From contig NZ_STGE01000019.1 of NCBI RefSeq assembly GCF_005222675.1, positions 372,001-436,000 of the forward strand: a DNA stretch of 64,000 bases, written 5' to 3'. Under the pieces are notes generated by a model. The model worked only from the letters and a program-made list of their open reading frames with translations. It searched no databases and had not been told where the DNA came from. This stretch comes from Mycolicibacterium sp. CR10 (lineage in GTDB: Bacteria > Actinomycetota > Actinomycetes > Mycobacteriales > Mycobacteriaceae). The translations under genes were made by a program, and so were the position numbers. Positions 7,498 through 15,562 of the stretch are shown piece after piece; position 1 is the stretch's first letter, and each line of letters starts with the position of its first letter.

Positions 7498-8196
7498 TCA
7501 ACCGTCGGTCAGCGTCGCCTCGAACGCCACGCGATCACCGCGGTAGAGCGCCCGCACCGCTTCGATCGGCACCCCCTCGGTGTCGACCGATCGGCGGTTG
7601 AGCAGCAGCATCGGCATCGCGGTGGTCGACTCCAGCAGGGCGGCCTCGCGCGGCGACGGAAGCACCGTCTCGATCCGCTCGGTGGCCGCCCCGAACTCCA
7701 CCCCGCGGGCCCGGATCGCGGCGTACAGCGAGCTCGTCGGGTCGAAGTCGTGGGTGAGATCGCCGAACCGGTGCAGCGGCAGGTACGTGCTCTCCAGTCC
7801 GATCCGCACACCGTCGGCGAGCAGCACCCGTTCCAGGTGCATCACCCGCTCCGACGACGGAACATCAAGGGCAGCAGCCACATCCGGCTCCGCGGTGACA
7901 CTCTCCCAGGACACCAACAGCCGGCCCGGGGTGCGGCCCATCTGTTGCGCGCCCTCGGTGTAGGACCGCAGTGACAACGGCTGAACCAGCTTCGGCCGCG
8001 ACACCACCGTGCCCCGGCCGCGGCGCTCGATGCGGCCCTCGACGAGCAGCTTGTGCACGGCCTGACGCACCGTCTCCCGCGCGACCCCGAACCGCACCGC
8101 CAGCTCCCGCTCGGGCGGGAACGCATCCCCTTCGACGAGGCCGTCGAGGATGTCGTCGAGTCCGGTGCGCACCAGGTGCGGCTTGGGCGTGCTCAT
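7498..8196 (-). CDS. GntR-family regulator (HutC/PhnF subfamily, UTRA domain)
   Basis: A 232-aa regulator. N-terminal winged helix at about residues 14-68 (FPPERELAVRFGVARETVRQAVHKLLVEGRIERRGRGTVVS), then a UTRA ligand-binding domain (GRTPGRLLVSWESV..., LERVLLADGVRIGLESTYLPL, ERIETVLPSPREAALLE, MLLLNRRSVDTEGVPIEAVRALYRGDRVAFEA). Its ATG overlaps the stop of the upstream HD-domain gene, so both form one transcript that diverges from the phosphonate genes. The intergenic operator at 8738-8757 has the core sequence known for M. smegmatis PhnF. It most likely represses the locus until phosphonate or phosphate limitation; the effector is not known. Confidence 0.85.
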   Translation of the reverse strand: MSTPKPHLVRTGLDDILDGLVEGDAFPPERELAVRFGVARETVRQAVHKLLVEGRIERRGRGTVVSRPKLVQPLSLRSYTEGAQQMGRTPGRLLVSWESVTAEPDVAAALDVPSSERVMHLERVLLADGVRIGLESTYLPLHRFGDLTHDFDPTSSLYAAIRARGVEFGAATERIETVLPSPREAALLESTTAMPMLLLNRRSVDTEGVPIEAVRALYRGDRVAFEATLTDG

Positions 8197-8732
8197 CGGG
8201 CGAGACGCTCGGCGAGATCCAGCACGACAGCGATCGGGGCGCCCGCGGCCTCCGGATCTTTCGCGGCGTCGTCATAGCGGCGCAGCCGAACGGCGTCCCG
8301 ATGCCATTGGTGCGCAACGAAATCCGGGTCGATGCCCGCCCCACCCTGGTGGGTCAGCGACGTCACCGACGTGGCGCTCAAATCACCGGCATAGCCCGGC
8401 TCGGTGGCGGCGAGGTACTGCTTGGCCGCTACGTGTGCCGCCGCCAACCAGCCCACGCGCTCACCGAACCGCGGCGTGATCCACTCCCCCGCCAGCCCCG
8501 AATGGTTGTCGACGTGGGGCCCGCCGAGCAGCGGGCTGTGCCCGATGTCGTGAAGCGCCGCCGCCAGCACCACCTCGTCGTCGGCACCGTCGTCCATCGC
8601 GCGCGCCGCGGCCTGCATCGCGTGATCCCATTCGTCGACGGCGTCTTCGTCCCACACTCCGCGCAGCGAGGCCAGCACAGAAGCGGTCTCGGCACGGATC
8701 TCCTCGGCTCGGTTCGGCACGGAACCAACCAT
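8193..8732 (-). CDS. phosphonate-degradation HD-domain oxygenase (PhnZ-like)
   Basis: A 179-aa HD-superfamily protein with the metal motif 'VVLAAALHDIGHSPLLG' and a downstream 'AAHVAAKQYL'. This matches the small HD group associated with phosphonate operons (TIGR03276), related to PhnZ, a di-iron oxygenase that cleaves the C-P bond of (1-hydroxy-2-aminoethyl)phosphonate to glycine and phosphate. No PhnY hydroxylase gene is visible, so PhnZ-type chemistry here is inference. The ATG at 8732 is preferred to the GTG at 8762 because the longer form would place the operator inside the coding region. It overlaps the GntR gene by four bases. Confidence 0.8.
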   Translation of the reverse strand: MVGSVPNRAEEIRAETASVLASLRGVWDEDAVDEWDHAMQAAARAMDDGADDEVVLAAALHDIGHSPLLGGPHVDNHSGLAGEWITPRFGERVGWLAAAHVAAKQYLAATEPGYAGDLSATSVTSLTHQGGAGIDPDFVAHQWHRDAVRLRRYDDAAKDPEAAGAPIAVVLDLAERLAR

Positions 8733-8737
8733 ACGCC

Positions 8738-8757
8738 CAATTGGTCTATACCAATTG
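8738..8757. promoter_or_regulatory. PhnF-type operator palindrome
   Basis: Eight-base inverted arms CAATTGGT and ACCAATTG flank a 4-base centre. The core TGGTCTATACCA (8742-8753) reads TGGTATAGACCA on the other strand, which I recall as the published binding sequence of the GntR-family regulator PhnF in M. smegmatis. It sits six bases upstream of the HD gene start and about 75-90 bases upstream of the divergent FAD oxidoreductase, so one site could control both arms. Confidence 0.8.
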
Positions 8758-8830
8758 TTCACCGGCTGTTCCGACGATCCACATCGGATGATTGCGGTTC
8801 CGACTCCCCCACCCGGTTATGTCGGCGCCC

Positions 8831-9946
8831 ATGCGGGTCACGATCGTCGGCGGTGGCATCCTCGGCATGGCGCACGCCTGGCAGGCCGTGCGCCGTGGCC
8901 ACGAAGTCGTCCAACTCGAGCGCGAGGTCGAGGCACGGGGCGCGACGGTCCGCAACTTCGGCCTGGTGTGGGTGTCCGGGCGATCCTCCGGAGAACTCGA
9001 CGCCAGCCTGCGCTCGCGTGAGCTGTGGGAGGAACTCGGCAGCCAGGTGCCGTCCATCGGGTTCCGGGGCTGCGGCTCGCTGACACTGCTGCGTACCCCG
9101 GCCGAGGTGGCCGTCGCCGAGGAGGTCTGCGTGCGTGCGGACGCCGGGCGTCGCGGCTTCCGTCTGCTCGAGCCGGAGGAGGCACGTCGGATCAACCCGG
9201 CGCTACGCGGCAAGTACGTTGCCGCCCTTCACTGTTCGCGGGACGGTGCCGTGGAATCGAGGCAGACCCTGCCCGCGATCCGGGCGCTGCTCGAGGCCAC
9301 GGGTCGGTACACGTTCCATCCCGGCACCGAGGCGCGCGTCGTGGTCGGCACGCGGGTGGTCGACGATCGCGGCAACCCGCACGACGCCGATGTCGTGATC
9401 GTGTGCACCGGGGCGGCCCACGGCGGACTGGCCCGGCAACTCGCCGGCGACCTCCCCGTGCGCCGGGTCCGCCTGCAGATGATGCAGACAGCGCCGCTGG
9501 ACGAACCGCTCACCACCGCGATCGCCGATGGCGACAGCCTTCGCTACTACCCCGCGTACTCCGGCAACGCCCTGGACACGTTGCGGCGCAGCGAGAACCA
9601 GGACCCCATCGCCGACGAACACCGGATGCAGCTGCTCTGCGTTCAGCGCCTGCACGGCGGCCTGACGATCGGCGACACCCACGAGTACACCGAGCCGTTC
9701 CCCTTCGACGTCACCGAGGCCCCGTACGCCTACCTCACCGGCGTCGTCGAGGAGTTGCTCGGCCGCCCGCTGCCGCCCATCCGGCAGCGATGGGCCGGGG
9801 TCTACAGCCAGTGCGTCGACCCCGGGCGCCTGGTCTACCGGAAAGAGGTCGGCGGCGGCGTGTGGGTGGTGACGGGACCCGGCGGGCGCGGCATGACGCT
9901 CGGACCGGTGATCGGTGAACAGACAGCCAACGAGATCGGACTCTAA
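8831..9946 (+). CDS. FAD-dependent oxidoreductase of phosphonate operons
   Basis: A 371-aa DadA/glycine-oxidase-like flavoprotein. It has an N-terminal dinucleotide-binding motif (RVTIVGGGILGMAHAWQAVRRGHEVVQLERE) and an FAD-contact block (ARGATVRNFGLVWVSGRS); 'VYSQCVDPGRLVY' and 'GPGGRGMTLGPVIGEQTA' close the FAD site. It matches the phosphonate-operon family TIGR03364. Related enzymes oxidatively deaminate aminoethylphosphonate or its N-methyl form to phosphonoacetaldehyde; that is the likely step here and feeds the HAD hydrolase four bases downstream. The start is either the ATG at 8831 or the one at 8819; neither has a clear ribosome site. It is the first gene of the plus-strand operon. 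Confidence 0.85.
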   Translation: MRVTIVGGGILGMAHAWQAVRRGHEVVQLEREVEARGATVRNFGLVWVSGRSSGELDASLRSRELWEELGSQVPSIGFRGCGSLTLLRTPAEVAVAEEVCVRADAGRRGFRLLEPEEARRINPALRGKYVAALHCSRDGAVESRQTLPAIRALLEATGRYTFHPGTEARVVVGTRVVDDRGNPHDADVVIVCTGAAHGGLARQLAGDLPVRRVRLQMMQTAPLDEPLTTAIADGDSLRYYPAYSGNALDTLRRSENQDPIADEHRMQLLCVQRLHGGLTIGDTHEYTEPFPFDVTEAPYAYLTGVVEELLGRPLPPIRQRWAGVYSQCVDPGRLVYRKEVGGGVWVVTGPGGRGMTLGPVIGEQTANEIGL

Positions 9947-9949
9947 CGC

Positions 9950-10633
9950 ATGCGACACAACACGATTCAACTCGCGGTCATCGACATGGCCGGCACCACC
10001 GTCGCCGACGACGGTCTGGTGGTCGAAGCCTTCGAAGTGGCGGCTTCCGCGGGCGGCATCCCCGAGAACGGTCCCCAGCGGGACTCCGCGCGTCAGTACG
10101 TCCTCGACACCATGGGCCAGTCCAAGATCACCGTGTTCCGCGCGCTGTTCGATGACGAGGACGCTGCCCAACGGGCGAACGCCGCGTTCGAGGACGCCTA
10201 CTCCGCCCTGATCGAGGCCGGCCGCGCCGAGCCGATCCCGGGTGCTGCGGACGCGCTCGCGCGATTGCGCTCCGCCGGGATCAAGGTCGCGCTGACCACA
10301 GGGTTCTCGCCGGACACCCAGGCCAAGCTCGTCGCCGCCCTGGGCTGGCAGGCTCTCGCCGACCTGGTGCTGGCCCCCGGCGACGGCGTGCGTGGCCGCC
10401 CCTATCCCGATCTGATCCTCACCGCCCTGCTGCGCACCGGCGCGGACAGCGTGCAGTCCGTTGCCGCGCTGGGCGACACCAGCAGCGATGTCGAGAGCGC
10501 CCTGCGGGCCGGATGTGCCGTCGCCGCAGGCACTCTCACTGGCGCCCACGACGAGCGTCAACTCGTCGCGGCGGGTGCCACCCACATCGTCGCCTCGATC
10601 ACCGACTTCGCCGACCTCCTCCTGAAAGGCTGA
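9950..10633 (+). CDS. phosphonatase-like HAD hydrolase
   Basis: A 227-aa HAD hydrolase. Motif I is DMAGTT at residues 12-17, with the nucleophile Asp12 and Ala at +2 as in phosphonoacetaldehyde hydrolase (DWAGTT). The cap contains 'TMGQSKITVFRALF', whose Lys may correspond to the Schiff-base Lys of PhnX. Motif II is 'ALTTGFS', motif III 'GRPYPD' and motif IV 'ALGDTSSDVESA'. It belongs to the phosphonatase-like family TIGR03351. Expected reaction: phosphonoacetaldehyde to acetaldehyde and phosphate. It lies between the FAD oxidoreductase and the transporter in the same operon. Confidence 0.85.
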   Translation: MRHNTIQLAVIDMAGTTVADDGLVVEAFEVAASAGGIPENGPQRDSARQYVLDTMGQSKITVFRALFDDEDAAQRANAAFEDAYSALIEAGRAEPIPGAADALARLRSAGIKVALTTGFSPDTQAKLVAALGWQALADLVLAPGDGVRGRPYPDLILTALLRTGADSVQSVAALGDTSSDVESALRAGCAVAAGTLTGAHDERQLVAAGATHIVASITDFADLLLKG

Positions 10634-10636
10634 TCC

Positions 10637-11677
10637 ATGAAACTGCGCACCACCCTTGCCGCGGTCACCGCCGTGACCGTCGGGATCCTCGCGTCCGCCT
10701 GCGGCGGCACCGGATCCACCGGCTCCGGCGACGGCACGACGCTGACCGTGTACAGCGCCGACGGTCTGGCCTCCTGGTACGAGGACGCCTTCACGCGGTT
10801 CACCGATGAGACGGGCATCAACGTCAACCTCGTCGAGGCGGGCTCCGGCGAGGTGGTGTCGCGGGTCGAGAAGGAACAGTCCAACCCGCAGGCCGATCTG
10901 CTGGTCACGCTTCCGCCGTTCATCCAGAAGGCTGCCCAGTCGAATCTGTTGCAGCCCAGCGGCGCCGACACCTCCGGGATCGCCGCAGACCAGGTCGGGC
11001 CCGACGGCAGCTACGTACCGATCGTCGACAACGCGCTGAGCTTCATCGCCAATCCCGGCGCGAACCCGCCGCCGGTCACCTGGGACGATCTGCTCAAGCC
11101 GGAGTTCAAGGGCAAAATCCAGTACTCGACGCCCGGTCAGGCCGGTGACGGCACCGCCGTGCTGGTGCTGCTGCAGCATCTGCTCGGCAAGCCCGCCGCG
11201 CTGGATTACCTGAAAGCGTTGCAGGTCAACAATGTCGGGCCGTCGTCATCCACGGGAAAGCTGCAGCCCAAGGTGAGCAACGGTGAGCTGCTCGTCGCCA
11301 ACGGCGATGTGCAGATGAACCTCGCATCGATCAAGGACGACGGCTCGAAGTTCGAGATCTTCATCCCCGCCGGTGCCGACGGAAGCCGCACCAGCATCTC
11401 GCTGCCCTACGTGGCGGGGGTGACCTCCGGGGCGCCGCATGCCGAGGAAGCCAAGAAGCTGCTGGCCTACCTGATCTCCGAGGACAACCAGAAGACCGTC
11501 GCCAGTGACGCGCTCGGCATCCCGGTTCTGCAGTCGCTCAAGGACACCGGTTCGGCCGAGCCCAACACCCCGGGCGCGGTCCTCGACGGGGTCGAGGTCT
11601 GGGTCCCGGACTGGAACGCCGTGCTCGCCGATCTCGACGCCGACGTCGCCGCCTACCAGCAGGCCACCGGAAACTGA
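10637..11677 (+). CDS. phnS: 2-aminoethylphosphonate ABC transporter, substrate-binding lipoprotein
   Basis: A 346-aa periplasmic binding protein with a lipoprotein signal (MKLRTTLAAVTAVTVGILASAC, lipobox ASAC, lipid on Cys22). The mature part is a type II iron/spermidine-like binding fold: 'LTVYSADGLASWYEDAFTRFTDETGINVNLVEAGSGEVVSRVEKEQ', 'PVTWDDLLKPEFKGKIQYSTPGQAGDG' and 'SISLPYVAGVTSGAPHAEEAKKLLAYLISEDNQ'. It matches the PhnS2 family (TIGR03261). It begins three bases after the HAD stop and is followed by the ATPase, so it is part of one operon. Substrate assignment rests on family and context. Confidence 0.85.
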   Translation: MKLRTTLAAVTAVTVGILASACGGTGSTGSGDGTTLTVYSADGLASWYEDAFTRFTDETGINVNLVEAGSGEVVSRVEKEQSNPQADLLVTLPPFIQKAAQSNLLQPSGADTSGIAADQVGPDGSYVPIVDNALSFIANPGANPPPVTWDDLLKPEFKGKIQYSTPGQAGDGTAVLVLLQHLLGKPAALDYLKALQVNNVGPSSSTGKLQPKVSNGELLVANGDVQMNLASIKDDGSKFEIFIPAGADGSRTSISLPYVAGVTSGAPHAEEAKKLLAYLISEDNQKTVASDALGIPVLQSLKDTGSAEPNTPGAVLDGVEVWVPDWNAVLADLDADVAAYQQATGN

Positions 11678-11678
11678 C

Positions 11679-12848
11679 ATGGCCGACACCCGCGTCACCC
11701 CGGTCGGGCAGCGCCTGCAGCCAAAGGCCGCCGAACCCGGCACTCCGGCAATCGTTTTCGATCGGGTTGGCGTGTCCTACGGCCGCGGCAAGAAGGCGAC
11801 CGACGCACTGATCGACTTCACCCTGCGCGTCGCCCCCGGCGAGACGGTGGCACTGCTCGGACCCAGCGGGTCCGGCAAGTCGACCGCGCTCAACGCGCTG
11901 GCCGGTTTCGTCCGGCCGACGTCGGGATCGGTGCGGCTCGCCGGCCGCGACGTCACCGACCTCCCACCGGCCCGGCGCGGCATCGGGGTGGTGCTGCAGT
12001 CTTACGCGCTGTTCCCGCACATGTCGGTCGCCGACAACGTGGCATTCGGGCTGCGGGCCCACAAGGTGGCGCGCCGGGAGGTCACGCCGCGCGTCACCGA
12101 GGCGCTGGACATGGTCGGCATGACCGGCTACCAGAAGCGGTTGCCGCGTGAGCTTTCCGGCGGTCAGCAGCAGCGCGTCGCGATCGCCCGGGCCCTGGCG
12201 ATCCGGCCCGCGGTGCTGCTGCTCGACGAACCGCTCGCCGCCCTGGACGCGCAGCTGCGTCATTCGATGCTGGCCGAGCTGCAACGCCTCAAGGAGGCGC
12301 TGCCCGACACCGCGATGCTCTACGTCACCCACGATCAGGCGGAGGCGCTGGCCCTGGCCGACCGGATCGTCGTGATGAACAACGCCCGGCTGATGGACGT
12401 CGACACCGCCGAGAGCCTGTGGAAACGCCCGCCCACCAGCTTCACCGCGGCGTTCCTGGGCGGGGCCAACCTGCTGCCGTGCACCGTCGGCCGGGTGATC
12501 GGCGGCTCCGCGCTCGTCAACGTCGGTCCGCGCACCGTGAATGCCGAAGCGCCGCAACCGGAATTCGGGCGCGCCGACTGGGGGCCGGGGTCTGCGGCTC
12601 TGCTGTGCGTGCGTCCGCACGCGCTGCGGGTGGTGTCCACCCGGGAACGGGGCGCGCTGAAGGCCACCGTGACGGCGGCCGTATGGCGGGGCGCGGTGAC
12701 AAGACTGGTGCTCGACGTCGACGGGCTGCCCGACACGTTGGTCGACGTGGACGTGCCCGGCCACACCCCATTCGATATCGGCGCCGCCGTCGGACTGCAG
12801 CTGCCCGAGCCGGCCGGTGTGCTGGTGTCTGCGGGAAGTTCGACGTGA
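11679..12848 (+). CDS. phnT: 2-aminoethylphosphonate ABC transporter, ATP-binding protein
   Basis: A 389-aa ABC ATPase. Walker A is GPSGSGKST, Q-loop 'VLQSYALFPHMSV', signature 'LSGGQQQRVAIARAL', Walker B 'VLLLDEPLAALD', and switch His in 'YVTHDQAEA'. The C-terminal part (FLGGANLLPCTVG..., VRPHALRVVSTRERGALKATVTAAVWRGAVTRLVLDVDG) is a TOBE domain, as in the PhnT family (TIGR03258). The ATG at 11679 lies one base after the phnS stop. The gene ends with a GTGA overlap into the first permease, which indicates translational coupling. It energises uptake of the phosphonate. Confidence 0.85.
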   Translation: MADTRVTPVGQRLQPKAAEPGTPAIVFDRVGVSYGRGKKATDALIDFTLRVAPGETVALLGPSGSGKSTALNALAGFVRPTSGSVRLAGRDVTDLPPARRGIGVVLQSYALFPHMSVADNVAFGLRAHKVARREVTPRVTEALDMVGMTGYQKRLPRELSGGQQQRVAIARALAIRPAVLLLDEPLAALDAQLRHSMLAELQRLKEALPDTAMLYVTHDQAEALALADRIVVMNNARLMDVDTAESLWKRPPTSFTAAFLGGANLLPCTVGRVIGGSALVNVGPRTVNAEAPQPEFGRADWGPGSAALLCVRPHALRVVSTRERGALKATVTAAVWRGAVTRLVLDVDGLPDTLVDVDVPGHTPFDIGAAVGLQLPEPAGVLVSAGSST

Positions 12849-13738
12849 CAGCACTTCTCGATACCCCGGTCGCCGCGCCGCCGCCCACCACTCCGGCGAA
12901 ACGTTCGCTGGGGGCGCTGTGGGTCCTGCCTCCGCTGGCATTGGTGCTGCTGGTGGTGCTCTACCCGCTGGTGCGGGTGTTCTGGGAGTCGTCCGCCGAG
13001 GGCTCGTGGGGCGAGGTTCTCGGGTCGCAGATCTTCCGTGACGCGCTGTGGCGCACCGTGGCGATCGCAGCGACATCGACGCTCGGCTGCCTGGTGCTGG
13101 GCACGTTCCTGGCGATCGTGTTGGCGTTCATCCCGTTTCCCGGATCGGCCGTGGTGGGTCGGCTGATCGACACCGTGCTGGCACTGCCGTCGTTTCTCAT
13201 CACGCTGGCGTTCACGTTCCTCTACGGCAGCGCCGGGGCGGTCAACGCCGCACTGTCGGCGATCACCGGGTCGTCCTCGCCGCTGCTGGACTTTCTGTAC
13301 ACCCCGGCCGGTGTCATCACCGCCGAGATCACGTTCTTCACACCGTTCGTGGTGCGACCGCTGCTTGCGGCGTTCTCCCTGATTCCGCGCGCCCAGCTCG
13401 ACGTTGCGGCCAGCCTCGGCGGGTCTCCCTGGCTGGTGCTGCGGACCGTGATCATGCCCGAGGCCTGGCCGGCCCTGGCCGCGGGCGGCAGCCTGGTTCT
13501 TCTGTTGACGCTCAACGAGTTCGGCATCGTGCTGTTCACCGGAGCGAAGGGTGTGATCACCCTGCCCGTGCTGATCTACACGCGCGGCATCGTCACGTTC
13601 GACCTGCCGGGTGCGGCGGTCATCGCGACCGTGCAGGTGACGCTGTCGCTTGCCCTGTACTGCCTCTATCGGCTGGTCTTCGCCCGGCTCGCCGCCCGGA
13701 AGGAGGGCCACCATGCTGTTGTGGAGCCCACGAAGTAG
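12845..13738 (+). CDS. phnU: 2-aminoethylphosphonate ABC transporter, permease 1
   Basis: A 297-aa inner-membrane permease with six predicted spans, beginning 'LWVLPPLALVLLVVLYPLVRVFW'. The EAA loop that contacts the ATPase is seen as 'DVAASLGGSPWLVLRTVIMPEAWPALAAG'. It matches the PhnU-type permease. The GTG at 12845 overlaps the ATPase stop (gtga). The C-terminus overlaps the start of the second permease by 26 bases, where an aggagg ribosome site for that gene is embedded in the coding sequence. It forms the channel together with PhnV. Confidence 0.85.
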   Translation: MTALLDTPVAAPPPTTPAKRSLGALWVLPPLALVLLVVLYPLVRVFWESSAEGSWGEVLGSQIFRDALWRTVAIAATSTLGCLVLGTFLAIVLAFIPFPGSAVVGRLIDTVLALPSFLITLAFTFLYGSAGAVNAALSAITGSSSPLLDFLYTPAGVITAEITFFTPFVVRPLLAAFSLIPRAQLDVAASLGGSPWLVLRTVIMPEAWPALAAGGSLVLLLTLNEFGIVLFTGAKGVITLPVLIYTRGIVTFDLPGAAVIATVQVTLSLALYCLYRLVFARLAARKEGHHAVVEPTK

Positions 13739-14510
13739 AGCCATTGTGCTGGCTGTCTTCGCCGCGGTCGTCCTGGTGGTGTTCGCGCTGCCGCTGGGCA
13801 CCGTCGTGCTCGCGGGCCTCGCCGGCTCGTGGACGGGTCCGTTGCCGTCGGACCTGGGTGTCGGCCGGTTCGCGGACGCATTGTCGGGTGAGGATCTGGC
13901 CAGTCTGTCGGTCAGCCTGCAGACGGCGTTCGTCGCCGGCGGCCTGGCCCTGGTGCTGGGGACGTGGGCCGCCCTCGCGGCACGCGAGGCACCGATCTGG
14001 TTGCGGCGGTTCACCGATGCGGTGTTCCACCTGCCCATCGCGGTGCCGTCGGTGGCGATCGGGCTGGGTCTGCTCATCGCGTTCAACTCCCGGCCGCTGC
14101 TGCTGGGCGGCACCCGCTGGATCGTCATCCTCGCCCACGCGGTGCTGGTGCTCGCGTTCGCGTTCAGCGCCGTCTCCGCCGCCCTGGACCGGCTCGACCC
14201 CGCCTACCGCCAGGCGGCGGAGTCGCTCGGCGCCGGCCCCCTGCGGGTGCTGGTGCGGATCACGCTGCCGCTGCTGCTTCCCGCGCTGGGCGCGGCCGCG
14301 GGCCTCGCGGTCGCCTTGTCGATGGGTGAGCTCGGCGCCACCGTGATGGTGTACCCGGCGACGTGGAAGACGCTGCCGGTGACCATCTTCGGGCTCACCG
14401 ACCGAGGTCAGGTGTTCCAAGCCGCGGCCAGCACCACGCTGCTGCTGGCGGTGACACTGCTGGCGCTGATCGTGCTCGGCCGGATCAGGGGTCGTGCGGC
14501 TCTGCGGTGA
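13713..14510 (+). CDS. phnV: 2-aminoethylphosphonate ABC transporter, permease 2
   Basis: A 265-aa permease with about six membrane spans (IVLAVFAAVVLVVFALPLGTVVLAG at the N-terminus) and an EAA loop 'RQAAESLGAGPLRVLVRITLPLLLPALGAA'. The ATG at 13713 follows aggaggg at 13700-13706 inside the preceding gene, which supports this start over upstream in-frame codons. This is the last gene of the plus-strand phosphonate operon; it converges with the GlxA-type regulator with only four bases between the stops. It should pair with PhnU as a heterodimeric channel. Confidence 0.85.
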   Translation: MLLWSPRSRAIVLAVFAAVVLVVFALPLGTVVLAGLAGSWTGPLPSDLGVGRFADALSGEDLASLSVSLQTAFVAGGLALVLGTWAALAAREAPIWLRRFTDAVFHLPIAVPSVAIGLGLLIAFNSRPLLLGGTRWIVILAHAVLVLAFAFSAVSAALDRLDPAYRQAAESLGAGPLRVLVRITLPLLLPALGAAAGLAVALSMGELGATVMVYPATWKTLPVTIFGLTDRGQVFQAAASTTLLLAVTLLALIVLGRIRGRAALR

Positions 14511-14514
14511 CGAG

Positions 14515-15480
14515 TCACTCCCCCGCGAACACCTTCCGGTAGCTCGACGGCGACATCCCCAGGCCCCGGCGAAGGTGGTGACGCAGGTTGCCCCCGGAGC
14601 CGAGGCCGGACTGGCGGGCCACCTCGTCGACGCTCATGTCGCGGCCCTCGAGCAACTCGCGGGCGCGATCGATCCGCCGGTTGCGCACCCACACGCCCGG
14701 CGACTGGCCCGTCTCCTCCCGGAACCGGCGGATGAAGGTGCGCGAACTCATGCCCGCGTGCTGTGCGAGCTCACGAATGGTCAGCGGCGCCTGCAGGTTC
14801 TGGCAGGCCCAAGACCGCGTGGCCGCTGTGGACGCGAAATCCTCTGTCGGCGGACGACTTTCGATGAACTGCGCCTGGCCGCCCTCACGCCAGGGCGACA
14901 CCACGCAGTAGCGTGCCACCGCATTAGCGGCCTGCGCGCCGTGGTCGCGGCGGATCACATGCAGACACAGATCAAGGCCTGCGGCCAAGCCCGCCGACGT
15001 GAGCACGTCACCGTCGTCGACGAACAACACGTTCTCGTCGACGCGCACCCGGGGATAGAGAGCCCGCAGATCGTCGGCGTAGCGCCAATGCGTGGTGGCC
15101 GGCCGATCATCGAGCAGTCCGGCGGCGGCCAGCACGAACGCGCCCGTGCAGATCGACATCTTCCGCGTTCGCGCCGGGATGCGCGCCAACGCGTCGGCCA
15201 CCTCGGCGTCCAGCCGTCCCTCGACCCGCGCCGGACGGTATCGGGTTCCGGGGATGACGACGGTATCTGCGGTGGCCAACACCTCGGCCCCCGCCTGGGG
15301 GAGCACCCCGAACCCGGTCGTCGCCGAGACGGGCGCCGTCGTCACCCCGCACGTGACGACGTCGTAGAGCGGTCGGCCGTCGGCGTCGGTAGCCGCGCCG
15401 AACAGCGTCGGCGCGATGGCCGCGTCGAACCCCACCACAGGGTCGAGCAACAGAACGGCCACACGGTGCGGAGCTGACAC
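14515..15480 (-). CDS. GlxA-family transcriptional regulator (DJ-1/PfpI-like + AraC HTH)
   Basis: A 321-aa regulator with an N-terminal class-I glutamine-amidotransferase-like domain (VAVLLLDPVVGFDAAIAPTLFG..., 'MSICTGAFVLAAAGLLDDRPATTHW', with the nucleophile-elbow Cys in SICTGA) and a C-terminal AraC-type double HTH (LTIRELAQHAGMSSRTFIRRFREETGQSPGVWV, VDEVARQSGLGSGGNLRHHLRRGLGMSPSSYRK). AdpA of Streptomyces has this architecture. It is divergent from the MFS gene at 15563, with AdpA-like half-sites between them, so it may control that transporter. GTG 15480 is the first sensible start; the long in-frame extension overlaps the MFS gene and is not real. Confidence 0.85.
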   Translation of the reverse strand: MSAPHRVAVLLLDPVVGFDAAIAPTLFGAATDADGRPLYDVVTCGVTTAPVSATTGFGVLPQAGAEVLATADTVVIPGTRYRPARVEGRLDAEVADALARIPARTRKMSICTGAFVLAAAGLLDDRPATTHWRYADDLRALYPRVRVDENVLFVDDGDVLTSAGLAAGLDLCLHVIRRDHGAQAANAVARYCVVSPWREGGQAQFIESRPPTEDFASTAATRSWACQNLQAPLTIRELAQHAGMSSRTFIRRFREETGQSPGVWVRNRRIDRARELLEGRDMSVDEVARQSGLGSGGNLRHHLRRGLGMSPSSYRKVFAGE

Positions 15481-15489
15481 CCGACCATG

Positions 15490-15526
15490 GTGGCATGTTT
15501 TTGACGAATATCGGCAGTCTTGCCAC
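15490..15526. promoter_or_regulatory. candidate GlxA/AdpA-type operator in divergent promoter
   Basis: Inverted half-sites GTGGCA (15490-15495) and TGCCAC (15521-15526) lie between the divergent GlxA-type regulator and the MFS transporter. TGGCATGTTT at 15491-15500 fits the published AdpA consensus TGGCSNGWWY except at the S position. Spacing of the half-sites (31 bases) is three helical turns. The site is close enough to both starts to regulate both. Confidence 0.45.
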
Positions 15527-15562
15527 TGTTCAGGTCGCGGCGACGCAGGCGATAGTCGACGG

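Noticed and set aside
8733..8762. Upstream GTG start for the HD-domain gene
   Set aside because: It would put the palindromic operator inside the coding sequence, and the added residues are not HD-like; ATG 8732 is preferred.
9203..11179. Long minus-strand open frame (658 codons) opposite the FAD oxidoreductase, HAD and binding-protein genes
   Set aside because: No domain signature and low-complexity composition; the plus-strand genes are unambiguous.
12335..14128. Long minus-strand open frame (597 codons) opposite the phosphonate transporter genes
   Set aside because: Translation is rich in Arg, Gln, His and Pro without any motif, while the plus strand encodes clear ABC components; it is a GC-skew shadow.
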